From positions 2,914,001-2,978,000 of the forward strand of contig NZ_CP104861.1 of the NCBI RefSeq assembly GCF_025426255.1: a stretch of 64,000 nucleotides of DNA, read 5' to 3'. Positions 35,958-43,281 of the stretch are shown here, one piece after another; the first letter of the stretch is position 1, and every line of letters starts with the position of its first letter. The notes under the pieces are model-generated. The model was not told the DNA's origin and made no database searches. It worked only from the letters and a program-made list of their open reading frames with translations. Origin of the DNA: Pseudomonas fragi. Lineage in GTDB: Bacteria; Pseudomonadota; Gammaproteobacteria; Pseudomonadales; Pseudomonadaceae. A program made the translations under genes and the position numbers.

Positions 35958-37295
35958 ATGTTCAATCGTCTACGCCCTGCCCCTTTGTATCTCGCATTGC
36001 TCAGCGCACTGACTGCCACCACCAGCCAGGCTGGCGACCTGAGCTGGGTTGACCCGGCCGTCGCTGCGGTCAATACGCAGGTGATCGACCTGCGCCACAC
36101 CATTCACCAGAACCCTGAAATGGGCAATCAGGAGTTCAAGACCGCCGCCCTGGTCGCCGAGCAGCTCAAGGCCCTGGGCTTGCAGGTGCGTACCCAAGTG
36201 GGCAAAACCGGCGTGGTCGCCGTGCTCAAGGGCGGCCTGCCTGGCCCGGTAATGGCCCTGCGGGCCGACATGGACGCACTGCCCGTCAAGGAGATGACCG
36301 GCCTGCCCTTTGCCAGCCAGGCTACCGGCATTCGCTTGGGCAAAACCGTGCCGGTGATGCACGCCTGTGGGCATGACACCCACACCGCCATGCTGCTGGG
36401 CGCCGCCAAAGTGCTCGCCGAACATCGCGACCAGGTGGCGGGCACGGTGGTGTTCCTGTTCCAGCCTGCGGAAGAAGGCGCGGCAGATGTGGACGAGTTC
36501 GCGGCCGACACCCTGATTGGTGCGCAGGCGATGATCCGCGACGGCGCCCTGGATTCGCCCAAGGTCGAAGCCATCTTCGGCGTGCATGTGATGGCGGGCT
36601 ATCCCACCGGTCATTTGTATTACAAGGCCGGTACGGTGCTGAACAGCAGCGATGGCTTTCGTATCATCGTCAAGGGCAAGCAAACCCATGGTTCGGCGCC
36701 CTGGAGCGGCGTTGATCCGGTGGTGGCCAGCGCCGGCATCATTAACGGCCTGCAAACCCTGGTCAGTCGGCGTGCCGACCTGACCCAAGGCATGGGCGTG
36801 ATCAGTGTCGGCACAATCAATGCGGGTTCTGCGGCCAACATCATTCCCGAGACCGTGGAAATGACCGGCACCATTCGCAGTAACAGCGCTGCGGTGCGCG
36901 ACACCCTGCTGAAAAAAATGCCGCCACTGGTGCAAGGCATCGCCAGTGCCTATGAGACCGAAGCCAATTTGCTGCTGGTCAACCATGCCCCCGTCACCCG
37001 CAACGACCCGCAACTGACCGCAGCCATGGTTCCGGCACTGGAACTGGCAGCTCCGGGCAAGGTGCAACTGTTGCCAGCTTCCCTGTCGCCAAGCGAAGAC
37101 TTCTCGTACTACGCCGAAAAGGTGCCGGGTTTGTTCGTGTTCCTGGGCGCCACGCCTGAAGGACAGGACATGAGCAAAGCGGCGAACAACCACAGCCCCT
37201 ACTTCACCGTCGACGATGCAACCCTGGCCACGGGCGTGAAGGCCCATGTGCAGTTTGTGATGAATTATCCGGGACGAGCGGCAAGCAGCCTCTGA
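35958..37295 (+). CDS. Secreted M20D amidohydrolase, possible hippurate hydrolase
   Basis: A 445-residue zinc amidohydrolase with a signal peptide (MFNRLRPAPLYLALLSALTAT, cleavage near SQA), so periplasmic. M20D motifs: MRADMDALPVKE, MHACGHDTHTAMLLGAAK, FLFQPAEEGA with the catalytic glutamate, and a terminal PSEDFSYY. The family hydrolyses N-acyl amino acids such as hippurate or IAA conjugates. It is divergent from benR across 178 bases. Hippurate would give glycine plus benzoate, the inducer and substrate of the adjacent genes. The substrate is inference. AAAAACAA lies at 35936-35943. Confidence 0.85.
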   Translation: MFNRLRPAPLYLALLSALTATTSQAGDLSWVDPAVAAVNTQVIDLRHTIHQNPEMGNQEFKTAALVAEQLKALGLQVRTQVGKTGVVAVLKGGLPGPVMALRADMDALPVKEMTGLPFASQATGIRLGKTVPVMHACGHDTHTAMLLGAAKVLAEHRDQVAGTVVFLFQPAEEGAADVDEFAADTLIGAQAMIRDGALDSPKVEAIFGVHVMAGYPTGHLYYKAGTVLNSSDGFRIIVKGKQTHGSAPWSGVDPVVASAGIINGLQTLVSRRADLTQGMGVISVGTINAGSAANIIPETVEMTGTIRSNSAAVRDTLLKKMPPLVQGIASAYETEANLLLVNHAPVTRNDPQLTAAMVPALELAAPGKVQLLPASLSPSEDFSYYAEKVPGLFVFLGATPEGQDMSKAANNHSPYFTVDDATLATGVKAHVQFVMNYPGRAASSL

Positions 37296-37298
37296 GTT

Positions 37299-37350
37299 GT
37301 GGGAGTGAGCCTGCTCGCGATAGCAGCACCGCGAGCAGGCTCACTCCCAC
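37299..37350. repeat. Perfect inverted repeat, GGGAGTGAGC variant
   Basis: Exact 21-base arms (37299-37319 and 37330-37350), starting GTGGGAGTGAGCCTGC, around a 10-base loop. It starts three bases after the amidohydrolase stop. Confidence 0.7.
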
Positions 37351-37476
37351 GGTGGATCTGCGGTGTTTCCCACATAACTTGCAACGTCTGCACCTGCCTC
37401 GTCGCTTTCCTTCGCGGGAAGTTTCCGAGAGAATCCCCACCGCCTTGCGGCGCTGAAATGGCATGGATAGTCTCGC

Positions 37477-37500
37477 CCGGTCACTGATGTCAGTGACCGG
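37477..37500. repeat. Near-perfect 24-base dyad upstream of the DUF3077-like gene
   Basis: CCGGTCACTGA (37477-37487) and its exact reverse complement (37490-37500) are separated by TG. It is unlike the two REP-like families of this window and is not followed by T residues. It lies in the 399-base gap between the amidohydrolase and the small gene at 37695, and could be an operator. The rest of the gap shows nothing else. Confidence 0.5.
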
Positions 37501-37694
37501 TCCTGACAGACTGCCCGGATTTACCAAATTCAGCGCTTTACACATTTTCCTGTGTTATGGCGGCTGCGTGCGGGGCACTTTCGAGTGCACCGAGCTTTGG
37601 TACTTTCCCTCGGCCTGTCAGCCCGCACGCAGCTGCCACCCTATCTGCCTGACAGCGGCCAGTGGCAGCCTCTTGGCCAATACAGGAAAATGCA

Positions 37695-37967
37695 ATGAAC
37701 AAAATAGTCCCCGACCCACCCCTCGACACCCTCAAAACCTGCGCCCACCAGGGCTCTTCCCTGTTCGGCATCAACCCTGGCATCAATGCCCACGCCGCAT
37801 TGCAGCAAGTTTCGCTGCTGCTCAAAGGCGCAGAAACCAACGCCGACGATATCCGCCCCCACCTCAGCGGCTTTGACGCCGAGCAGTTATGGAATGTGAT
37901 TCACGGCGTTGAATTGGCGCGCGGCGTAATTGACTCATTATTGGCAGATGCGGCCCGGTCAAACTGA
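37695..37967 (+). CDS. Small DUF3077-like protein
   Basis: A 90-residue acidic protein from the ATG at 37695 (MNKIVPDPPLDTLKTCAH), preceded by AGGAAA. The pattern LFGINPGINAHAALQQVSLLLKGAE followed by two helices (FDAEQLWNVIHGVELARGVIDSLL) resembles the DUF3077 proteins common in pseudomonads, which have no assigned function. No signal peptide or membrane segment. It stands alone between two repeat-rich gaps. Confidence 0.65.
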   Translation: MNKIVPDPPLDTLKTCAHQGSSLFGINPGINAHAALQQVSLLLKGAETNADDIRPHLSGFDAEQLWNVIHGVELARGVIDSLLADAARSN

Positions 37968-37984
37968 CAGACCGTGGTGCTGCC

Positions 37985-38055
37985 ATCGCAGGCAAGCCAG
38001 CTCCCACAGATCCACGGTTGTACTGAAAAACTGTGGGAGCGAGCCTGCTCGCGAT
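37985..38055. repeat. Imperfect pair of GGGAGCGAGC repeats
   Basis: A degenerate copy (37985-38009, ATCGCAGGCAAGCCAGCTCC) faces a full copy (38031-38055, CTGTGGGAGCGAGCCTGCTC) in inverted orientation. They lie 18 bases after the DUF3077-like gene in a 497-base gap before the lodA-like gene. The gap otherwise carries the promoter candidate at 38148. Confidence 0.55.
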
Positions 38056-38147
38056 GCAGCAACTTGCACCGCAGCTCCCGCACAGGGTTCGGCGCCCCCG
38101 AATATGACATCCCCAGGCATCGCCCATCGATATTGCTCGATATCAAT

Positions 38148-38175
38148 TTGACATCTGTTTAGCAGAGGCTAGAGT
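38148..38175 (+). promoter_or_regulatory. Candidate sigma-70 promoter of the lodA-like operon
   Basis: A perfect TTGACA (38148-38153) and TAGAGT (38170-38175, four of six matches) are spaced by 16 bases and point at the lodA-like gene. The start codon is about 280 bases further on, implying a long leader; that stretch holds a 43-codon open frame at 38208-38339 that may or may not be translated. Confidence 0.35.
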
Positions 38176-38464
38176 TCAGAGACCAAGGAATCTGGACAGT
38201 TACAAGGATGAACACTCATATCCGACTGTTTTCGGCGTACTGGACAGACCTGCCCATGACGTCGCTCTTTCCCCCCCTTTCGTTTTCCAACAGACCGCCT
38301 GCCTGGGCTGTCGTTGTGACCTCATACTTTACGCACTGACGTTCCGGCCAAATCTGTCTGGTAACGCTGTATTGGCTCCTGTCGTCTTGCGGTGACCTGC
38401 AAGCAACCCCCTACGCCTCTGCATGGGCTGCGGGACTATGGAAAGCAAGACAAGGAGAGCGGTA

Positions 38465-40489
38465 ATGAAGTATGTAATCGGTCCCAGCATCGGTATTGCG
38501 CGTGTGGGCAACAGTCTGACCGACTTTTATCTGGCCCCGGAGCAATTGGGCGGCAGACCATTGGTTTGCAGCCCACAGGGAGACCAAGTTCTGGATAACG
38601 GGCAACCCGTGTATGTCAGTCAGTACAAGGACGGGCAGGCCTGTATCAAGCGTCAGGCCGCGCGCTTTTGCCTGTTTGCAGTGGATGATGACGGAACAAG
38701 CCATGAGGTAACACTGGCCGACCCCGCTATTGCCGGTATGGAGTGGACGGTTCACCTGGCCAACAAAAAAGCCGCTTGGTATACCTTCAGTGAATTACAG
38801 GGCAACCTGCTGTTGGGGGCTGACAACAGCTATGAGGCCTGGAAAGTGCCCTTGCGCAACAGCAACGTTGCTACCAACGATCGACAAAGCCAGTTGCTTA
38901 TTGATCCAGGCCCACGCTCTGTATCCGGCTCGCTCCAGCCTCAACTGCAATTCGCCCGCACCAACATCCCCCCGGACTACACCCACGGTTCGTTTCCGTC
39001 GTACGCCCCTAACGACAAGCCAGACCAGGGCCTTGCCATCAATACGTTAGGTGCGATCCTTACCGACAGTCAGGGTCGGTTGCTGGTACTGGGCGGATTC
39101 GGCCATGCCGGAGGCAATTTGCCCATCACCAGCTTTGCCGGGGCCGACAGTTGGCATGACGATATCTCTGATGGACCGGTTACCTGCAAGCTGACGTTCA
39201 AGGACAGTAGCGAGCCGCAAATCCTCAAGGCCTGGTGTGTTGTGGCCTCACCCAAGTTCGCACCCGAACTGCAGAACATTGTCACTCTCGATGATGTGGC
39301 GTTCGATGTAGGTGTCCGTGAGCTGAACCTTAACCCTGAGCTTTACAGCCAACAACAGTACAACACCAATTACATCGCCAACTACCAGCGCGATATTGAG
39401 CCGATTATCAAGCGTCCGGCGGGTTACCGTTGGGTGGCAGCGATCCCGGCACTCAACAGTTTTTCGCCTGCGCCTTTCGATGCGACTGACCCCAGTGAAA
39501 AGGCCCTGCAGTACCGTCAGGCTTATTTCAGCTTATTCCGCAGGCCCGGCGAAAACGGTTTTACCGGTGGCCAAACCGCCGAGTTATTCGACAAGGGCAG
39601 CAACGCTCCGTTGATGCCGCTCAATTCGGGTTCCAACTCTGTCAGCAATGAGGTACTGGACAAGTTCCTGACCTTGACCCGGACCCAATACTTCCTGCTA
39701 AGCCAATGGGCAGACGGCAAGTTTGACAACCTTGAGTGCGAGCCCGTGTCGCAGGTGGTCGAATTGGACCGCGCAAGCATCGGCAACTGCGTTGGCGGGC
39801 CGTTCTGTCCGGGCATTGAGGTCACATGGAGTCTTTACAGCAAGGAGCTTTATGAAGCCCCTTATCGGATCAAACACAGGCACGATGAAGACTACTACCG
39901 CCAACACGGCCTGCAGCCTTGTGAAAACGAGACCGACCCCTCGACCACCTTCCAGGGTTGCGAACCCGGAGACTTGACCAAGCGCATGGCCACACCATGG
40001 CAGTCGGACTTTTATCAGTGCACCGTGCAGAACATCAACTTCACTGACCCGCAAACCAACAAGGCAGACGGCATTCCTAAACCTCCTGCGTACTACGCCT
40101 ACTGGTGGCCGCCACAAAGCCCCTGGAACATTATCCCCGGCAATCTATCGGCACAGGCTCAGGAGCAGGCCGGAATACCCGCGGGCATGCAATCGATCTA
40201 CAACCGGGGCATCAATAGCTTCGCGGAGATGATCCAGGCCTGGCATTACCTGGGGTTTATCACCAACGAAGTAACAGGGCCTTATCGCGATCTGTTCCCC
40301 AACTTCGTGGAGACCGAGCGCAATAACGAGCGTTTCATCAGCGCCAGTGTGGCGGTGGCCAGTGCGGCCAACGTGGTAAGCGGTGCTGACGTCAACTTCT
40401 TTAACACCTGGTATCTGGCGCCCGACCCGCAGCATAAGAAAATCCAGGTCTTCGGGGCCATGTCGACTCGAGGTCATGTTGGCCGCTAA
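38465..40489 (+). CDS. LodA-like cysteine-tryptophylquinone amino acid oxidase
   Basis: A 674-residue member of the LodA/GoxA family, oxidases that deaminate an amino acid (lysine, glycine and others) and release H2O2. The ATG at 38465 follows AAGGAG. The start IGPSIGIARVGNS and the GGPFCPGIEVTW block are family marks. By spacing, Asp515 and Cys519 (WQSDFYQC) correspond to Asp512/Cys516 of Marinomonas LodA, and Trp593 (AWHYLGFI) to Trp581, the crosslinked cofactor pair. No signal peptide; LodA itself is exported without an obvious one. Substrate unknown. Confidence 0.88.
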   Translation: MKYVIGPSIGIARVGNSLTDFYLAPEQLGGRPLVCSPQGDQVLDNGQPVYVSQYKDGQACIKRQAARFCLFAVDDDGTSHEVTLADPAIAGMEWTVHLANKKAAWYTFSELQGNLLLGADNSYEAWKVPLRNSNVATNDRQSQLLIDPGPRSVSGSLQPQLQFARTNIPPDYTHGSFPSYAPNDKPDQGLAINTLGAILTDSQGRLLVLGGFGHAGGNLPITSFAGADSWHDDISDGPVTCKLTFKDSSEPQILKAWCVVASPKFAPELQNIVTLDDVAFDVGVRELNLNPELYSQQQYNTNYIANYQRDIEPIIKRPAGYRWVAAIPALNSFSPAPFDATDPSEKALQYRQAYFSLFRRPGENGFTGGQTAELFDKGSNAPLMPLNSGSNSVSNEVLDKFLTLTRTQYFLLSQWADGKFDNLECEPVSQVVELDRASIGNCVGGPFCPGIEVTWSLYSKELYEAPYRIKHRHDEDYYRQHGLQPCENETDPSTTFQGCEPGDLTKRMATPWQSDFYQCTVQNINFTDPQTNKADGIPKPPAYYAYWWPPQSPWNIIPGNLSAQAQEQAGIPAGMQSIYNRGINSFAEMIQAWHYLGFITNEVTGPYRDLFPNFVETERNNERFISASVAVASAANVVSGADVNFFNTWYLAPDPQHKKIQVFGAMSTRGHVGR

Positions 40490-41600
40490 CGAGCCGAAGA
40501 TCGTTGATGTGGTGATTGCAGGAGGAGGTCCCGCCGGTTGTGCGGCGGCCCTCACCCTGCTTCGTCATACCGGTCTCTCGGTGATGCTGGTGGAACAAAC
40601 CGGCTATGGACAGGACAAGGTTGGTGAGACTTTGTCCCCTGCCGTCCTGCCTTTGCTGGACTATCTGGGGGTTGGCGAGCATTTTCGCCAGGGTAATTTT
40701 GCCCCATCCCATGCCTTCACGGCTGCCTGGGGAGATGCACAGGTCAGCACCCGCGACTTCCTGTTTACCGGTCGCGGGCACGGCTGGCATCTGGATCGCG
40801 CACGTTTCGATGCTGGCCTGGCCAATGCAGCCCGCAGTTTCGGCGCACATCTGGTGCTGGGGGCACGAGTAAGGCAGGTCCACAGGCAAGCGTCAGGCTG
40901 GACAGTCAAACTGGACAATGAGCCTGATCAACCAATTTGGTGCCGCTACCTGATCGACGCCAGTGGGCGCAGTGCCTGGCTCGGGCGAGCGCTTGGCGCA
41001 AAGACGGTACAACATGATCGTCTGGTGGGCGTGTCAGCCTACTTTGCCGCCAGCGATACGCCGGTCGAATCCAGCTCATTGGTCGAAGCCATTTCGCTGG
41101 GTTGGTGGTACAGCGCACCGATCCCGGATGGCAGGACAATTGCCGTGCTGATGACCGACGCCGACGTCTTGCAAGCCTCCCATTGCGACCGGTCCATGCT
41201 CTGGAAAAGCGCACTCGCACAGGCCCCCAATACACGCCTGCGCTTGGGAGAACGGACCCTGACGGGTGAGTTGCACGTATGGCCTGCCCATTCACAGCAA
41301 CTACAACCCAGTTGTGGCAATGGCTGGGTTGCAGCGGGTGATGCCGCAGCGGCGTTCGATCCCTTGTCATCCATGGGTATCGGCTACGCCTTGAGCACTG
41401 GAATACATGCCGCGAGACTTGCCGCCAGTTGCATTGACCGGGCTCAGGATCACGCCCTGCAACAGGCTGCTTACGCTGACGATATCCAGCGGCATGTGGA
41501 GGAATATCAAACCCTCAAGCGCAGCTATTACAACGTCGAAACCCGGTACAGCGATCAACCGTTCTGGGCTCGTCGCCAGGGCAGTGCTGAGGTGATTTGA
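40476..41600 (+). CDS. LodB-like FAD-dependent maturation protein
   Basis: A 374-residue flavoprotein related to tryptophan halogenases and geranylgeranyl reductases. The start ATG at 40476 lies inside the lodA-like gene (14-base overlap) with CGAGG ahead, so the pair is translationally coupled. Motifs: DVVIAGGGPAGCAAAL (FAD fold), GETLSPAVLPLLDYLG, and WVAAGDAAAAFDPLSSMGIGYAL. The halogenase-specific WxWxIP is absent. In Marinomonas, LodB is required to form the quinone cofactor of LodA; the same role is inferred here from position and family. Confidence 0.88.
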   Translation: MLAANEPKIVDVVIAGGGPAGCAAALTLLRHTGLSVMLVEQTGYGQDKVGETLSPAVLPLLDYLGVGEHFRQGNFAPSHAFTAAWGDAQVSTRDFLFTGRGHGWHLDRARFDAGLANAARSFGAHLVLGARVRQVHRQASGWTVKLDNEPDQPIWCRYLIDASGRSAWLGRALGAKTVQHDRLVGVSAYFAASDTPVESSSLVEAISLGWWYSAPIPDGRTIAVLMTDADVLQASHCDRSMLWKSALAQAPNTRLRLGERTLTGELHVWPAHSQQLQPSCGNGWVAAGDAAAAFDPLSSMGIGYALSTGIHAARLAASCIDRAQDHALQQAAYADDIQRHVEEYQTLKRSYYNVETRYSDQPFWARRQGSAEVI

Positions 41601-41615
41601 GTTAGCCCTGTTTTG

Positions 41616-43259
41616 CTACAGTCGCTGATTTTCCCGAATCAACTTCTTGTTGATCTTGCCAACACTGGTTTTCGGGATTTCGGCCACAAAGTCGAACTGC
41701 TTGGGGATGGCCCATTTGTTGATCCGGCCACCGGCCACAAACTGTAGCAGGTGGGCTTCGAGCATCGGCTGATCGACCGTGTGCCCTGGCACACACACGA
41801 CCAGCGCCATTGGCCGCTCCCCCCATTGTTCGTCAGCAATCCCCACCACGGCGACAGAGATCACCGAGGGGTGTTCGCTGATCAGGTTTTCCAGGTCCAG
41901 AGAGCTGATCCACTCGCCTCCTGTCTTGATCACGTCCTTGATTCGATCCTTGATTTCAACCCGCCCCTTGGGGTCGATGGAGGCCAGGTCGCCGGTGTGC
42001 ATCCAACCGCCTTGCCACAGTTCGGCGCCCTTTTCGGGCTCATGCAAATAGCCCTGGGTCAGCCATGGCGCCCGTACCACGATCTCGCCCAGGGACTCGC
42101 CATCGTGGGCCACGACATGGCCGCTGCCATCGATGATTTTCAGGTCCACCATCGGCGTGGGCATGCCGGTCTTGATGCGCTGAGTGAGCTGCACCTGGGG
42201 CGACTGTTGGATCTCGGCTGCACTGAGGAAACTGGTACACAGCAACGGGCAGGTCTCGGACATGCCGTAGCCGCTGTGAACCTGGATCCCTTTGGCGCTG
42301 GCCTGGCTGGCAATTCCCAAGGTCAGGGCACTGCCGCCCAGGAGCATTTTCCAGCCGTCGAAGCGCGTATCCTTGGCTTCGTCGCAGCCGAGGATCATTT
42401 GCAGGATGGTCGGTACGCAATGCGAGAATGTGACCTTCTCTTCGCGAAACAGCCTGACCAGGCTGTTGGGTTCGTAACGTCCGGGGTACACCTGCTTGAT
42501 GCCCATCAGGGTCGCCACATAGGGCACGCCCCAGGCATGTACATGGAACATCGGGGTGATGGGCATATAAACGTCATCGGAGCGCAGCAGTGGCATGCTC
42601 TGGTAACCGCTCAGGGAACCGGCGGCCGTCAGGGTGTGCAGCACCAACTGGCGATGGGTGAAGTACACCCCTTTGGGGCTGCCGGTGGTGCCCGTGGTGT
42701 AGAAAATCGTCGCCACCGAGTTTTCATCAAAGTCGGGGAAGTCATAGTCAGCCGAAGCCTCGGCCAGCAGGTTTTCGTACTCGCCCAACACCGGTAATTG
42801 AGTGCCGCTCGCGGGGTTATCCGAAAGCCTGATATAACCTTTAACCGTGGTCAACCCAGCGTGAATCTGCTCGATCAAGGGCGCAAAGTCATCATGCACC
42901 AGTACCAGATCATCTTCGGCGTGGTTCATGGTGTAGAGCACCTGATCCGCTGATAGACGAATATTGACCGTGTGCAGCACGGCACCAATCATCGGCACCG
43001 CAAAAAAACACTCCAGGTAGCGGTGGCTGTCCCAGTCGAGCATGGCCACCGTGTCTCCCGCCTTGACCCCAGCAGCAGTCAGCGCATTGGCCAGCCTGCG
43101 GATGCGCTGGTTAAGAGTCTTGTAGCTGTAGCGCAGCGTGTCGGCATAGACGATTTGATTGTCGGGCTCATAGCGCTCACCCGACAGCAGCAAGCTCTTG
43201 ATTAACAGGGGGTAGGTGTAGGCCCCGGGTGCTGGTGGAATTATTTTTGTGTTCAGCAT
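41616..43259 (-). CDS. Fatty acyl-CoA ligase (AlkK/DmdB-like)
   Basis: An AMP-forming ligase of 547 residues from the Met at 43259 (MLNTKIIPPAPGAYTYPLL). Signature motifs: FYTTGTTGSPKGVYFTHRQ (ATP loop), YGMSETCPL, GWMHTGDLASID and the C-terminal KTSVGKINKK with the catalytic lysine. The sequence resembles medium-chain ligases (AlkK) and methylmercaptopropionate-CoA ligases (DmdB). It is 22 bases behind the acyl-CoA dehydrogenase gene and the last gene of the leftward run from 52016. Its product would activate an acyl chain for beta-oxidation. Confidence 0.9.
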   Translation of the reverse strand: MLNTKIIPPAPGAYTYPLLIKSLLLSGERYEPDNQIVYADTLRYSYKTLNQRIRRLANALTAAGVKAGDTVAMLDWDSHRYLECFFAVPMIGAVLHTVNIRLSADQVLYTMNHAEDDLVLVHDDFAPLIEQIHAGLTTVKGYIRLSDNPASGTQLPVLGEYENLLAEASADYDFPDFDENSVATIFYTTGTTGSPKGVYFTHRQLVLHTLTAAGSLSGYQSMPLLRSDDVYMPITPMFHVHAWGVPYVATLMGIKQVYPGRYEPNSLVRLFREEKVTFSHCVPTILQMILGCDEAKDTRFDGWKMLLGGSALTLGIASQASAKGIQVHSGYGMSETCPLLCTSFLSAAEIQQSPQVQLTQRIKTGMPTPMVDLKIIDGSGHVVAHDGESLGEIVVRAPWLTQGYLHEPEKGAELWQGGWMHTGDLASIDPKGRVEIKDRIKDVIKTGGEWISSLDLENLISEHPSVISVAVVGIADEQWGERPMALVVCVPGHTVDQPMLEAHLLQFVAGGRINKWAIPKQFDFVAEIPKTSVGKINKKLIRENQRL

Positions 43260-43281
43260 TGTGGTTGTTCCTGAAACTGTT

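Noticed and set aside
35808..36103. Frame extensions of both benR and the M20D gene into their shared gap
   Set aside because: BenR at 318 residues matches the family length and the hydrolase signal peptide begins at 35958, so neither extension is needed.
35970..37247. 425-codon open frame opposite the M20D hydrolase
   Set aside because: Its product is rich in His, Gln and Gly with no motif, and the other strand carries the zinc-site motifs.
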